Position numbers and translations under genes: made by a program
Source of the DNA: Rhypophila decipiens
Taxonomy: Eukaryota; Ascomycota; Sordariomycetes; Sordariales; Naviculisporaceae
Length of the DNA: 64,000 nt
Reading direction: 5' to 3'
Assembly (NCBI GenBank): GCA_033297075.1
Contig: MU858060.1
Span: 310,001 to 374,000 of the forward strand
In this document: positions 33,301 through 46,846 of the stretch, one piece after another
Numbering within the stretch: position 1 is the first letter of the stretch
Layout: every line of letters begins with the position of its first letter
The notes under the pieces: model-generated
The model's input: the letters and a program-made list of their open reading frames with translations, nothing else
Databases searched by the model: none
What the model was told of the DNA's origin: nothing

Positions 33301-34840
33301 GAAAAACCAGCTCGAGTACATTGTCGAGTGCCGGCCAGCGTTGGATCACCTTGGGGAGATAGGAGCTCCTTTACTCTTGCGCTTTCTGTCCACGTCGATA
33401 GGTTATCACTATCTTGACGGGCTGGACTACATTAGCAACGAGATGGACGACTGGTTCTTGGGGCGGAATGACTCGTATGTCGGTGTCATCGAGGCGAGTC
33501 TTGCCAGGTCGTTCCTACTAGACAATGGCCAAGACAACCAAGCCGACAATAGCAACCATATCAGCATGTTTGATGATGAGTTATTACAGGATATGGAGGC
33601 CGACAGCCATGTGCCCCCACATTTCTACCGCGAGCTTACAAGGACGCAGGAGGGTTGTAAACTTCTACGGGACAAGGGGCATTTCGACGAGTTCGCCGCC
33701 ACGATTCGGGATCACGGGATGGACTCGGATGACCCAGAGATGATCATCAAGGTCAAAGGTTGTCTATGGGCAGTAGGAAACGTTGGGTCCATGGAGCTTG
33801 GAGCGCCGTTCCTGGAGTCGTGCGATGTGGTCGAACAAATCATTAAAATCGCGCAAAACCACGAGATCATGAGCTTGCGGGGCACTGCATTTTTTGTTTT
33901 GGGCCTGATCTCGAGGTCTGTTCACGGACTGGAGATCCTCTCCGAGCACGGCTGGGACGCGAACTGCAACGTGATGGGCCATTCGTTGGGTTATTGTATC
34001 CCGTCTGACCTGTCCAAACTGTTCTCTCTCGCCCCCTGGGAACATCTGCCTGTAACGGCGATCCAGCTACCTGACAGTCAAAAGACGGAGCTGAACAAGC
34101 TACCCCCTGTGCCGTCGCGGCCGAGGTCCGAAAGTCTGATCAAGCAAATACAGGCCGAAGAAGGGGGCGATTGTGAGGAAATCAGGAAAGTTGAGTTGGA
34201 TCCTGACCCGACAAATCAGAGAATACTGGAACTTGTTATCGATATGGTGAACATGGTACTCTACAGAAGAGCGAGAAATGAGCTTATGCAGATCAAGACA
34301 CAGCAAAAATCAGACAGCTTTAAACAACCTCGGCTCTTTAGAAGGATCATGGGGCTGCTGGAGCGCCATCATTATAGGCTGGCAGACAGGAGTATGATAG
34401 TGGGCCTATTTGAAAAAAGCGTTTTGAGGGCAGTTGTGTTCGATGAGGATGTATATGAGGATGGAGCCGATGAGGATGAGGACAGCGAGGGAGACAAAGG
34501 CTTGCGGAGCGATGGAGGCGGCCGAGGCGGAGTGGTTATTACACCTGCATCTGGGAATGGGACCCCTGTCACTGCCCGACCCCGTCCTCTCTCTCCGGAA
34601 AGACGGCCACCAGCAGAGGATGAAGATAGCAGTAGCGAGGAGGAGGAGGAGGAGGAGGATGACGACGACGACGAAGATGATGAGGAAGATGATGAGGACG
34701 AGGACGAAGATGAGGACGCTGCCGAATTGAACAGCTCGGGGGATGAGCAACGGACCGAGAGACAGAGAAGTGTCAGCGATCCTGTTGATCTTGAGAGGCG
34801 TAACACGGTGAGGAGGTCATATCCTGGAGGAAGGGGATGA
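30383..34840 (+). CDS. AVO3: Rictor/AVO3-type TORC2 subunit
   Basis: A single exon of 1485 aa from the ATG at 30383 (MAGPSTMLSASATPTQ). The N-terminus contains an alanine tract (about residues 27-45). A predicted coiled coil follows at about 131-196 (LNYLREALSREMKIKEGSEN and following). The long alpha-helical Rictor region starts near residue 250 (FALAEILQGLEVDGMTPDYY; LVDLFKRHPTLKYDLVWS) and includes ILGKACNAKNQ-like ARM repeats and a RICTOR_V-type block (IVECRPALDHLGEIGAPLLL, LRGTAFFVLGLISRSVHG). Rictor/Avo3/Ste16 is the defining scaffold of TOR complex 2, which controls AGC kinases, actin and plasma-membrane stress responses. The last ~75 residues are strongly acidic, encoded by GAG/GAC/GAT repeats at about 34615-34722. 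No intron is visible over 4.4 kb, unusual for so long a gene here. Confidence 0.9.
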   Translation: MAGPSTMLSASATPTQKSFASQQPAGAANAAAVAAAAAAAATNAPPAPTSRVSFERDGLQPPAPANGALVRNLSASSVTFAPRGSSLNPSPMPGSFSSELRSQLNISRAGSRLDMVPLEKLEEDADSAQELNLNYLREALSREMKIKEGSENMLEALNTKKAKQTKEQRQRVEAELNSSNQRIKDLRLRITAAQRTRAAPTTPTRTRTDGTLHTSNGLRSPPSASRSGAGSDLEEPTESPTFALAEILQGLEVDGMTPDYYVSRANSLVDLFKRHPTLKYDLVWSIFGLRMQALLLSDSREVVASTYRMLRYAISDTTSLKSIRALNTDYLVTWSLIKDRKADVEREQALKFVRAFLDVKDGVREISRAVVRTIAAVAEEHEERLRPICIETLAEILVRDPQLLIASGGLAPLHEALADGSYKASESLTAVFLYLLDAPERRKYLRAGNELEILFTAFTDDLSSNERFLKQSSKAIASALKTWSGLMNLCMYNFRAIKSMLRSMMVDTGPIRETILDLLYSLFRIKSPAWATSFLAGRRLTTYGRVSNLKSIGGKMANSDLEDDGGEQNFAEHYTALLLAIFIKSGMVPALLKLSQDPENAIIKRKSTLLIGEVLKLSSRLLPPSWSSKLQLLPELFTAAAKLHDENHFIATGVIYQISSVSKTLYRSTSSSYTPSVIPSSSSLEMGGLEEHPKNSSSLNLDEPAFRQLIVDSNVLTSSNYSKWNWDIIIRLIEGPLTIGKRLEEAIKASKFAKRIMSFYRPFKYKFSEIKSSRNTQKYVRAGCSLMHTLLQSPEGIKYLSDNKLLRQVAECLAQCDPTSGLTAQFPMFSKDRLTETLCGGYFPMLGVLSGDPKGNQMLDRWRIFNMMYRIVDLKQRPDLIKLMLANFDYSLQGHSRVLLSKALTAGTKDIRIDATNALRKYATRHRPVLQVSGQEGPGDSKWAIQLLVTQLYDPEIEVCATAVKILEKACNAKNQLEYIVECRPALDHLGEIGAPLLLRFLSTSIGYHYLDGLDYISNEMDDWFLGRNDSYVGVIEASLARSFLLDNGQDNQADNSNHISMFDDELLQDMEADSHVPPHFYRELTRTQEGCKLLRDKGHFDEFAATIRDHGMDSDDPEMIIKVKGCLWAVGNVGSMELGAPFLESCDVVEQIIKIAQNHEIMSLRGTAFFVLGLISRSVHGLEILSEHGWDANCNVMGHSLGYCIPSDLSKLFSLAPWEHLPVTAIQLPDSQKTELNKLPPVPSRPRSESLIKQIQAEEGGDCEEIRKVELDPDPTNQRILELVIDMVNMVLYRRARNELMQIKTQQKSDSFKQPRLFRRIMGLLERHHYRLADRSMIVGLFEKSVLRAVVFDEDVYEDGADEDEDSEGDKGLRSDGGGRGGVVITPASGNGTPVTARPRPLSPERRPPAEDEDSSSEEEEEEEDDDDDEDDEEDDEDEDEDEDAAELNSSGDEQRTERQRSVSDPVDLERRNTVRRSYPGGRG
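34615..34722 (+). repeat. GAG/GAC/GAT tract coding a poly-acidic tail
   Basis: A triplet-rich stretch encoding an almost pure Glu/Asp run in the Rictor C-terminus. In the opposite strand it reads as poly-Ser, giving a long spurious antisense frame. Confidence 0.85.
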
Positions 34841-35656
34841 CCGAAATAGCCCTGGTCTTTAAGATCTGGGGGCTTCATCTGTGAATTGGATTTTGCTCTT
34901 TCATGCCTACTAGGATATTCATGCCAACTAACCCGTGTACGGTTGGCCAACAAGCAAGCTTGTCTCTTTTCGTGTTTGATTATTCTCGGAACCAAGAAGA
35001 GATTAGGTGCAATGTATATAAAAGTCGGTCGCCTGTTCCATGAATCTCCCAACGAGCCTGAAGATGACAGGACTATTGGTGCTTTTGAAGCAGTGATGCA
35101 AACCTCGTTCCAAAGCTTCTCTTCCTTTAGGATTGTGATATTTCCAGGCGTTTGGTCATTCTGATGCACGTCATTGCGAGGTACATGTTTCCAGAACACA
35201 TCAGGGTCGAGCAGCACTGGAGTAGAACTCAGTGCACCTCTTGGAGTGGTTGTGGCCTGGGTGACTCTTTCCCAAGGGCCAAGACATCAGGGTTCCCACG
35301 TGTGGTGTATAACCGGGCAACATCAACTCGCTCATCCACAACCCCACTACCCCTCCACTGTACTTCAAGACTTCTTTGACATGAACTATTTGACCTCACA
35401 GCTCGATCACCAAAGAAGAACTGGGATTGTAAATAGAACAGTTCATAAGTGCAATCAAAACCTTATAATTAAATCTGAACCACCGGCCCTTCGTTTCCCC
35501 GATTATTAGAACACGACATCCTCGGGAGATTCGATCCCACAGGCAAAACAATAACCCCACCTCCACCTCTGGGCCTAACAGGAGATTTGATACTACGAGA
35601 GCCAACCATTTCAGGACGATATCTTCTTCTCTGTAGCACAAACAGCAGTCCCAAGA
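34841..35656. other. Intergenic Rictor-THI20
   Basis: 816 bp with the Rictor 3' region and the THI20-like promoter. No thiamine (TPP) riboswitch-like structure was recognised. Nothing else was seen. Confidence 0.55.
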
Positions 35657-37793
35657 ATGGCGACGCCTGGAAGGGTTCTCGTGATTGCTGGTTCGGACAG
35701 TTCTGGAGGAGCGTTAGTCAGCCCTGACCTTCTTCCTATCCCCTTCTCCAAACCTGTCGTTCGTCCCACGGTCTTGCTTTCCAATGGAGATTTACTCACG
35801 CTCATGTCTAAATAGGGGTCTCGAGGCTGACCAAAAGGTCATTGCTGCTCATGGATGTTATGCCATGACAGCCACCACGGCACTCACAGCTCAGAACACA
35901 TTGGGTGTCCACGCCACTTACACGGTTGATCCGGCCTTTGTTCAGAAGTCCATTGCCGCATGTATCGAGGATATCGGTGTCGATGTGGTCAAAACAGGTG
36001 GGTTAATGCTCCGCTTCCCTGGCCGTTAAACTCCTCTAAAAGCGAACACGAACGAAGGTATGCTCTCGTCTCCCGAGATGATCAACGCCGTTGCCGATGC
36101 TCTCGTCAAGTACGACAAGCCACTCCTCGTTCTTGACCCTGTCATGATTGCCACAACAGGAGCAACTTTACTGGAACAAGATGCCGTCAAGGTCTTGATT
36201 GAGCGATTATTCAAGCTGGCCACCATTGTCACACCAAACGTTCCCGAGGCTGCCTGTCTCCTCGCCAAGTGTGGCTATGACGGATATGATACAGCAGAAC
36301 ATGAAACTGAGACAAAATCTGACCTTGTTGCCATGGCCCGGAAGCTTCAGAGTCATGGGCCTAAATGGGTGCTTGTTAAAGGAGGCCACTGCCCCTTCCG
36401 CAAGGACGGCAAGGTCGCCAGAACCGAAGAAGAAAAAGAAGTGGTCATCAACGTCCTCTTTGGGGAGAACCAAACTATCGAGATGGAGTTCCCATACATG
36501 GACTCGAGAAACACACATGGGACTGGCTGTTCTTTGGCTTGTAGGTTCATATTTCATCCCCATGTTCCACCCAAGATTACAGACTGACCAACTATTTTTG
36601 ATAGCCGCTATCGCATCGAATCTTGCCAACGGTATGGGCATCATCCCGGCAGTGAAGGCTGGCTGCGAGTACGTCGACGCCGCCATTCGAACAGCTCCAA
36701 ATCTAGGCCAAGGGAATGGGCCAATCAACCACTTCCATTCAGTCCAGACACTACCATTTGCGCCGTAAGTCACGCTTCCTTCAGGTGCTCATTCGGTGTC
36801 CTAACGAGTTGGACAGTGGGCATTTTATAGAGTACCTGCTCACACGACCGGATGTGGCCCCGGTCTGGGATCGCTTCGTAAACCACCCGTTTGTCCTGGC
36901 CATGGGCGATGGAAGCCTGCCCTTGGAGTCTTTCAAGGGCTACCTTGTACAAGATTATTTGTATCTGGTATGTCGTTAATGGATTCGTTCGCATTGTGAA
37001 ATGCTAACACCCACTTCAGATACACTTTGCCCGAGCAAACGCGCTCGCCGCGTATAAAGCGAAGACAATTAGGGATATAGATGCAGTATGTTCATCGCAT
37101 CGTTAACGTGTTGGTCGTGAAAGTTACTAACATTGACAGTCTGCTTCCATTGTGACGTGCACAATTCAAGAGATGGATCTTCATATCAAGTATTGCAAAC
37201 AGTTCGGGATATCCTTGGAGGAGATTGAAGCAACCGAGGAGAAGGAAGGTAGGGAATCACTCATTCTTCATCTCTTGGTCAACAATTTGCTGATATACCT
37301 TAGCTTGCACGGCCTATACGAGATACGTATTGGATGTCGGGAACTCTGAAGACTGGCTGGCCCTCGAGATAGCCATGGCACCATGCCTCCTTGGATACGC
37401 GGCTTTAGCTAGACTGCGTCACGATGATCCAAACTCAAAGCGGGACGGCAACCTGTACTGGGAATGGATCGAAAACTATGTGGCAGACGGCTACACTGCT
37501 GCTGTCAAGACAGGCTCTGGTAAGACCAAGCGTTTCATCAGAAGAACGAAGCAGCGTATGGGGTTGAGTCATGAGCTAACTGGGAGAATATGACAGATAT
37601 GCTGGAAAGACACGCCCTGCTACAAAGCCCATCAAGGATCGAAGAATTGGTTCGGATATTTATCCACGCAACAAAGGTACGATCACCGCTGAGATGATTT
37701 ACTTGTTATACACAGGACTCGAGAGAAGGCTAACAAATGATTATTGACGAATAGATGGAGGTAGCGTTCTGGGAGATGTTCGCCCATTCATAG
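35657..37793 (+). CDS. THI20: THI20-type bifunctional HMP(-P) kinase / TenA thiaminase II
   Basis: Ten exons: 35657-35712, 35816-35997, 36058-36540, 36605-36764, 36817-36967, 37020-37085, 37140-37248, 37304-37519, 37597-37676 and 37755-37793. Together they give 513 aa in one unbroken frame. Residues 1-~275 are the ThiD-like ribokinase-fold kinase: VLVIAGSDSSGGAGLEAD, DPVMIATTGATLL, WVLVKGGH and the DSRNTHGTGCSLASAIAS anion-hole/catalytic Cys motif. It phosphorylates hydroxymethylpyrimidine and its monophosphate for thiamine synthesis. The C-terminal ~230 residues are TenA-like: FVLAMGDGSLPLESFKGYLV, QDYLYLIHFARANALAAYK, EIAMAPCLLGYAALA with the expected nucleophilic Cys, and a terminal VAFWEMFAHS. 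TenA salvages thiamine breakdown products. This fusion is the usual fungal THI20/21 arrangement. With nine introns of 52-103 nt it is the most intron-rich gene in the window. Confidence 0.95.
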
Positions 37794-39168
37794 CTGATAC
37801 ATTAGGAGTAACAGCAAGGGAGGGTGATGGTTCAGCAACAATGTTTCGAAATAATCTGTGAACTTTTGCTCGTTTTTGGGCCATAGACAACAGGAGAGAG
37901 AAAAGGCAGCAATGATTAGGACTTTACCCACTAGACCGAGATAGAACTTGCTAGATTTAGGAATAGAAATCGGAAAGAAGTACACTATTCCACGGTAATA
38001 ATCAACCTGCACAACCTGATCAGGGCCAAAACTGGGTCGAAAAATGATGTGAGCCACAGATTGGTGACTAATCATTTTCTTACTCACGAATGGCTCTCAC
38101 ACTTTCATGATACAAAGAAGGTTCAGAAGCACTACCTGAAGCCTCAGCTGTATACATATAAACCTTGGGCAGATGGATTTACTTCTACAAAGTTGCTAGG
38201 TGGCGAACTGAGGAGTGGAACAATCGATGGAGACCATACAGCGTGGTTAGAAAGAAAGGAGAAGAGTTACCCTAGGACAGCGACCGATCTCTTCGGTAGC
38301 GACTCCTCCACGTCCTTCACTGCAGATGCAGCGTGTTTTGAACTTTGGATCTTGGCTCCTGTTTCATCCCAGCAACGGCTCTCACTAACACAGCCAGGTG
38401 GGGATTTCGTGGGGTTAGTGTTAGTGACTGACCCACATGTGAACTTTTGAGCCTCAGTTTTGGGTTGTGCAAAGGAGATGTAGAGTACAGAAAAAACAAG
38501 ATATTTCTCTCGCTGGCTCCAAGTACGCGCGCCTCTTCGACGTCAAAATACAAGTAGATGGTTTACCACGAAGGTTTCTGCTTTGCAAGTCTTCCTAAAC
38601 ACAATTTCTTAGGACTGAAGTGCGCTCGCAGCTCCCTGTTTTCGTGCATGCCAAGAGATCGCACAACCCCACAACCGTTAGTGGCTGCCTGGTGGTTCAG
38701 GCCGAAACTGCCTATCTGCTTATCAATTGGACCCTTTGACCGCCTGCAGAAACTTTTTTCTGGGTCCCAAGGCGCGACGCCAGCGGCCAGCCTAACAATA
38801 AAAAATTTACTGGGGGCGACTTGTTGGATCCCTTTCCCTTTTCATTTTTCCTTCCCCCAAAACTTTTCTTCCCCTCGAAGAACTCTTGATCTTCACCAAT
38901 TTCCCATCACACCACCACTTCAGTACTTTGCCTTGCGTCGCAAAGTCTACCGTTCACTCATTTTATTATTGAGTTTTGGATCCTAGATCAATAAAGATAA
39001 AGAGAGATCCAGAGCAGGTTTCGCTTACTTCCACGGTGCACTCGTCGCACCAGCTGCTCTTCGCGGCAACCAAGATCCTTTCGACCGCCCGACAAGAGAA
39101 AATAGATACGCACACCGACTCGCTACCCACGCACACACGACTTTCAACGTCTACTTAATTACTCCAGC
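37794..39168. other. Intergenic THI20-DBP2
   Basis: 1.37 kb. The right end (about 38820-38895) is strongly pyrimidine-rich on the + strand, as in many highly expressed fungal promoters, and is followed by a probable DBP2 leader. No gene was seen. Confidence 0.55.
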
Positions 39169-41625
<2,457 letters not shown>

Positions 41626-43438
41626 ACAACACCAGTCGAATTACCAAAAAAAACCAAAAGCACGAAAAAATCGGCAAAAAGGCCAGCACAACTTGGAAGG
41701 TCATTGCCAGTCACAACTGACCGGTTTCCAACGGTGGCTTCGTTATCTGGGCAGCATCACGGCGTTCTTGTAGACAGGATTTGGTCTAGAGGTTGGTTCA
41801 TTGCTAGACGTGTGCGTTAATGCGCGTCGCATTGTCGTAAAACCTACTTGGGGTTGGCTTTTTCCACGATTTCATCTTTCATTGCTCTACTTGCGATTTT
41901 TGTTCCGCTTCTTTCTTTTCTTGTCGCTTTCTTACCCGCCTTTTGGGCATTGTTATTGGGAGTGGCGTCTCCTGGAAAATTCTTATATCGACCGGCGTAC
42001 TGCTTCTGCTGCTTATAACGCTGGGTCATCCAATGCTGGGAGACTGAGCGGGTGTGACCTTCAGTGAACATGAACAGCTCGTCCGTGTCACTTGAAGGGA
42101 CACGAATAATGGTTTGATTGACGACGGAATCAACTTGCGGAACAGAAATTACCTCTGATATTTTCTCTGTCGTTCTTTGCCCATCGTGGTTGACGCGCTT
42201 TGTCTCGGGGGTTTACATACGTAGTACTTTTCAGTCTTTTCTGAGACCTCTATGTACGAGTAGCGCAGATCCATAGCAAAAAGATATACCCAAAATGCCA
42301 GCTTACGCAAGCCAGTTCATCACTGATTTGGTGGTCCCTTCCCCGTCGACTTTGTTCATCCTTACAAGGCTGTTCTGGGCTGCCTCCGCAGGTTATGAGT
42401 GACCCTGAGCAAGGCAGCGAACAGTACCGTCCATTTGACTCCCGTCATGATCTCGCATGGCCTAGTTATGAGACGAAATAAACAAGTAATGGCCATTCAG
42501 ACTATCGATGTATGAAAGTGCTCGGTATGTGGATAGTTTTTCCCACCAGCTAGGGGACTGGAAGCACAACTATGGAAGCAAAGAAAATCTCACGAGGTCC
42601 TATGGGGAATCACTTATCCTGCTCCCAACGCTACGAATGAAAAGTTGGGTAGCGTATCAAAGAGGCAATCCTGCAAACGAGAGGTAGGATGTGTATGAAG
42701 TATGAACCGGTTCCTTATGTAGCCTTGTTGAACATGATGGATTTCCTCCACGAGAGGGTGGTTGGACGATTGGTAGAGCTAGCCAATCACGGCTCTTGAA
42801 ACCGGGATGCTGCTCGATGTGTTGTTGATTTTCAGCAGGAGCACGCTGGGAAAACAAAAACCTCGGCCATGTGGTAATGCGACCAATCACAGCGAGGATT
42901 GCCATGGCCACTCTCAGGTCCCAGCTCCACCACCACCCGCATTTTGAGCTCTGAGAGCTGTGGACCCGCCCCCGTCCCTCCCCCGTTTCCCAGCCGCCAG
43001 TGGCCCGTCGCGACCACCAAGCTCGTGCTCGTCTCCTCCCCCGTCATTAAACCGCCAAAAAACCAGCCTCCCCATCAACAGCATCCACAACTACCATCAC
43101 CGCCTGCAACCCTGACGTTATCCCGCCCGAAGGAACTTTCTTCGCAAACAACATAGTGGCAGCGGATTCACCCGCAACGTCTGTCCATTTCGACATTGCC
43201 TTCTGATACTCTGTGAGTTTGCCTTTCTTATCGCGATTCTCGGTTGGGCTGCAAGTACAGCGGTTGCCACTGTAAACAATTGTAGTCAGGAGTGGCGCCA
43301 CTATTGCGATGTCGTCCATTTTGCGCGCCAAACATAGTACTGAGACGCGCGTAATTGCATGAGACTAATTGATCATCTCTGACCGCCCGTATAGATTCTC
43401 GCTTCCCTACATAGATGTCGATTTGACCGTCGCCCACC
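41626..43438. other. Intergenic DBP2-Mpv17 family gene
   Basis: 1.81 kb with the DBP2 3' region on the left and the promoter of the next gene on the right. Small overlapping frames at 42657-43331 show no recognisable protein. Confidence 0.55.
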
Positions 43439-44489
43439 ATGTCGTCGTTCAAGATCGAGCGGGATGTCCACAAGACGGTAGTCGACGGTGCCGCCAGCGT
43501 CGTCGGCGATGCTACCAACCAAGTCGTCCCGAAAGGCTTCGTCGCTACTACTGCCTCTGCCATTACTGAGGCCGCGACCGGACAGCTTCCCGGAACTAAG
43601 GGCAAGCATCCCGTCTCGGCGGTTATTGGTACTGCCGTGACCGGTGGCAGACAAAATGCTGGAACCAAGGGTTATCTTGCTGTATGTCACCTTGGACACA
43701 TTCGCTAGGTTTTGAAACGAGTCGGATGAATGCGCATAACGAACCATCGAAGCTGACCCGAGCTCTTTACTCTCCAGGCCTACATTAAGCAGCTCGAAGA
43801 CAACCCCTTGCGCACCAAGATGCTCACGGCCGGCACCCTCGCCGGTGCTCAGGAGCTGATTGCCTCGTGGCTTGCCAAGGACCGCAACAAGCACGGCAAC
43901 TACTTTACCTCGCGTGTTCCCAAGATGGCCACCTATGGAGCCCTCGTCAGCGCTCCTCTGGGCCATTTCCTGATCTGGGCTCTGCAAAAAACCTTCAAGG
44001 ATCGCACCAGCTTACGTTCCAAGATTATGCAAATTCTCGTCAGCAATCTAATTGTATGTTGCCCCGTCTTTACATGATCGCTTTAGATTTGGGCAGACAG
44101 GAGCTAATCAAGGGTGACAGATCGCACCAATCCAAAACTCAGTCTACCTCGTCGCCATGGCGCTCATCGCCGGTGCGCGGACATTCCACCAAGTAAAAGC
44201 CACCGTCAAGGTCGGTTTCTGGAAGGTTATGCGCGTGAGCTGGATCACCTCGCCCATCTGCCTGGCCTTTGCGCAAAAGTTCCTCCCTGAGAGCACCTGG
44301 GTTCCATTCTTCAACCTCGTTTCCTTCGTCATCGGCACTTATATCAACACCGTCACCAAGAAGAAGCGTCTCGCAGCTCTGCGCAAGAAGCACTTTGGCG
44401 ATGGCCGGGCCCCTCCACCCCCCGGATCCAACATTGGAGGACCTCGTCCTGATGATTATCCCCCTCTTGGTCCTAACCCACCATACTAG
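43439..44489 (+). CDS. Mpv17/PMP22-family membrane protein (possible Woronin sorting protein WSC)
   Basis: Three exons, 43439-43681, 43778-44053 and 44121-44489, giving 295 aa. All introns are phase 0. The first ~80 residues are a hydrophilic, Ala/Thr/Val-rich extension (MSSFKIERDVHKTVVDGAAS). The Mpv17/PMP22 core starts at AYIKQLEDNPLRTKMLTAGT and shows four membrane segments: TAGTLAGAQELIASWLA, MATYGALVSAPLGHFLIWAL, SVYLVAMALIAGA and WVPFFNLVSFVIGTYINTV. The final segment carries the family's W-x-P-x-x-x-x-x-N-like pattern. The tail is Pro-rich (APPPPGSNIGGPRPDDYPPL). Family members sit in peroxisomal or mitochondrial inner membranes. In Neurospora a PMP22 relative, WSC, sorts the Woronin body matrix protein HEX-1. 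The long N-terminus would suit a specialised role, but I cannot separate WSC from other paralogues. Confidence 0.8.
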
Positions 44490-46060
44490 ATACCCGACAG
44501 GCTCTCAGAGCGGGATGATTGGCGAGGCGTGATGGCTAGAGCCGAGTGAGTTGGTTGGCTCTGGAATTGGATTATAGGGGCGAGAATGACGATTATCTCT
44601 GATGGGTTATGTTGCAACAAATGCCCAAGGTACAAAAAAGATATGAATACCAGTACAAAGCAATACTTACAGTGAAGGTCGGCATAAGATGGGAGACGGG
44701 ACTGCCAGAAGGAGAAATACCATTGACCAGGGGTAGAGATCAGTATACCAGTGCTCCATCGGGTGCTGTGGGTTGACCTGGGCAGCTGTCCCAGGCCACT
44801 TACAATTGTGTATGAGGAAATGGAATGATGAGTGTATAATCGATTGTTATTTATGTGGCTTGCTGAATATTTTGCCTATTTATTTACCTCTTTTCAAAGC
44901 CTTTGTTATGTCTGCTTGTATCGTATGTATTGTCTCGCTTGAGTAGGCTAGGCATCGTAGGCTTGACTGGCCACGGTAAAGCTTAGCAGAAGTTTATTCT
45001 ATTATCAAACTGCGTAAGTCACGTAGTGGAAATACTTAACCGGCACAGGCTCGTTATTCAGGGAGTTGCCGTGCTTAAAGCTTAGCCCCATATTCACTTG
45101 GCTGCTGGGTTGTGAAAGGGGAGAGAAAAGGGGTCAACCATACTCGTTTGGTTCAACAGGCAATCATCCAGTATTTATGTACAATGATGAAAGAGGGTTT
45201 GAAGGTTCTGTAATCAAATAGCTATATGGCCTAAATAAGCAGGTAGAATGCCCCGATCAGCGGTTTACAAGACATGTGTTGGCACTTTCTTATGCCCCTC
45301 CTGTTTGTTATCGTAGCCCTTTTGATACTTGGCTCGATATTTTGTAAGGCACCCCCTCTTCGTTCTGGTGGGCTGAGTTCCGCTCAACTTCCCTCCTATA
45401 AGACCCCAATCACATCCCTCCAATTAGGTACAACTAGCTCGGTTTATATCAGAGTATGCGCGGCTCACAAGGGCGTGTAATAAAAGGGTCGAGGTTGTTC
45501 ATAGCCCACAGCAGGTGACTCCCGTTCTGCCTCAAGTGAATCCGCGGTAGAGCCTTCTGGCCCAAGCAACATCCGGAATACAATGTCCTCGTTGTCAAGT
45601 CTCAACCATAAGATGTGACTCGAGACTGTCCTGTACGTCGAACAACACCTCGCTGAATTCCGTCAACGGGTAATGTATGGTCCCGCCTCGTAGGCAATCG
45701 AGGTACGTTATTCGTCGTAGAAGAGGTATCAGCGCCCAGAACCCTTCTCATCCGTGAGCGATGGCAGTCGTGGGCTCAAGCAACATCCGGAACCCAAGGG
45801 TTGGCGGAAAGTTTGAAGATCCGACATGTCCGGAGATTCAACCCAGTCGACCCCTGACATCCTCAGCGGGCGGTAAAGGAAGCGGCGAGGCAGAAATTTC
45901 GATGTCAAGCCTGATAATCACCTTCCATGTATCGTGGTGGCAGGCCCGCCGTGTGAGTCGACAAGCCTGTAGCAGCCCGATGTCGAGTAATGCCCCCCGA
46001 TGCTCAGCAACAGCCGAAAAGAAGTCAGATGCATACACGGCATCCGTGTATACTCTGCCC
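44490..46060. other. Intergenic between convergent Mpv17-family gene and SNF8
   Basis: 1.57 kb holding two 3' regions. The frame at 45761-46708 (+) that enters from here is mostly the antisense shadow of SNF8. Nothing else was seen. Confidence 0.6.
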
Positions 46061-46846
46061 TCAACCAGGCAAGATACCACCACCCACATCCTGGCCCTCG
46101 AGCATGAACCCAGGACTCCAATACTCCCACTCCCCAACACTCTGCTTATCAACCCAGAGCATACCCTCACCAACGAGATCCTCAAGCGCCGTCTGAGCAC
46201 GAGCCCGCTGCCACTTGAGATTCACCATCAGCATCGAAACACTTACATACCCCAACACCTGGACCGCCTCCAGCACCGCGCTCTGGTCGGTATTCAACTC
46301 CTTCGGCACAGATCTTATATACGGCTTACTGCCCACCTTGATAACCGAATACGCCGAACCGAGAGGCTTCAACGTAGCGACAGCCCTCAGGATATCATCC
46401 TCTGTAATCTCGCTGGCACCTTCCATCCGATTCCGCATAATCCCCTCCCTCACCTTGCGAACCTCAATCAACCCGCCATTCTCCCCCCTCGTATCAGAAC
46501 AAACCTCGACAACCTTGACCGCGAGCTCAAAGTAAAAGTCATTCACGCTCCGACCGAGAAGTTGCGCCCAGATGCTCGTGCTCGACGACGAGTTGCTGCT
46601 CGCCAAGGGGTCGACGCCGATGGCTGCGCACATGCGCGCAAACTGGGCGCGGAAAGTCGGGTTCGAGCGTATGTCTTTTGCGTGCGTCTGCGCAAACTGT
46701 TGAAGTAGGGAGCGGAATACTGAGAGTTGGGTTTCTAGGGCCTGCGCGTTGGTCGATCGCAGGTTTGAGCCGTGGCTTGCGAATTGCGCCGAGGTGATGC
46801 GGCTTCTGTCGAAGGCTGCTAGGCCTACCCCTTTGCTGCGGGACAT
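46061..46846 (-). CDS. SNF8: SNF8/VPS22, ESCRT-II subunit
   Basis: A single exon of 261 aa. It opens MSRSKGVGLAAFDRSR, the typical start of Vps22. A helical hairpin (LETQLSVFRSLLQQFAQTHA) and the conserved FRAQFARMCAAIGVDPLAS follow, then two winged-helix domains (FYFELAVKVVEVC...GLIEVRKVRE; DILRAVATLKPLGSAYSVIKVGSKPYIRSVP; AVLEAVQVLGYVSVSMLMVN...ALEDLVGEGMLWVD). ESCRT-II (Vps22, Vps25, Vps36) works on endosomes, sorting ubiquitylated membrane proteins into multivesicular bodies. The length is normal. The start is the only in-frame ATG that gives the conserved N-terminus. It lies upstream of and in the same direction as nothing related; AAR2 follows 892 bp to the right in the same orientation. 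Confidence 0.93.
   Translation of the reverse strand: MSRSKGVGLAAFDRSRITSAQFASHGSNLRSTNAQALETQLSVFRSLLQQFAQTHAKDIRSNPTFRAQFARMCAAIGVDPLASSNSSSSTSIWAQLLGRSVNDFYFELAVKVVEVCSDTRGENGGLIEVRKVREGIMRNRMEGASEITEDDILRAVATLKPLGSAYSVIKVGSKPYIRSVPKELNTDQSAVLEAVQVLGYVSVSMLMVNLKWQRARAQTALEDLVGEGMLWVDKQSVGEWEYWSPGFMLEGQDVGGGILPG

Noticed and set aside
34372..35217. 281-codon minus frame with a long Ser run
   Set aside because: Antisense of the Rictor acidic repeat; the poly-Ser is GAG/GAC/GAT read backwards.
35500..35540. TTCGATC surrounded by GGGA/TCCC, like a tRNA T-arm
   Set aside because: The stem does not pair properly and no acceptor or anticodon arm lies at the right distance.
34841..35656. TPP riboswitch before the THI20-like gene
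   Set aside because: Looked for the conserved CUGAGA and neighbouring cores; none was recognised, and fungal TPP switches are normally in THI4 and NMT1-type genes.
45761..46708. 315-codon + strand frame
   Set aside because: Mostly antisense to SNF8, which has clear family motifs; the translation is His/Arg/Pro-rich without any known domain.
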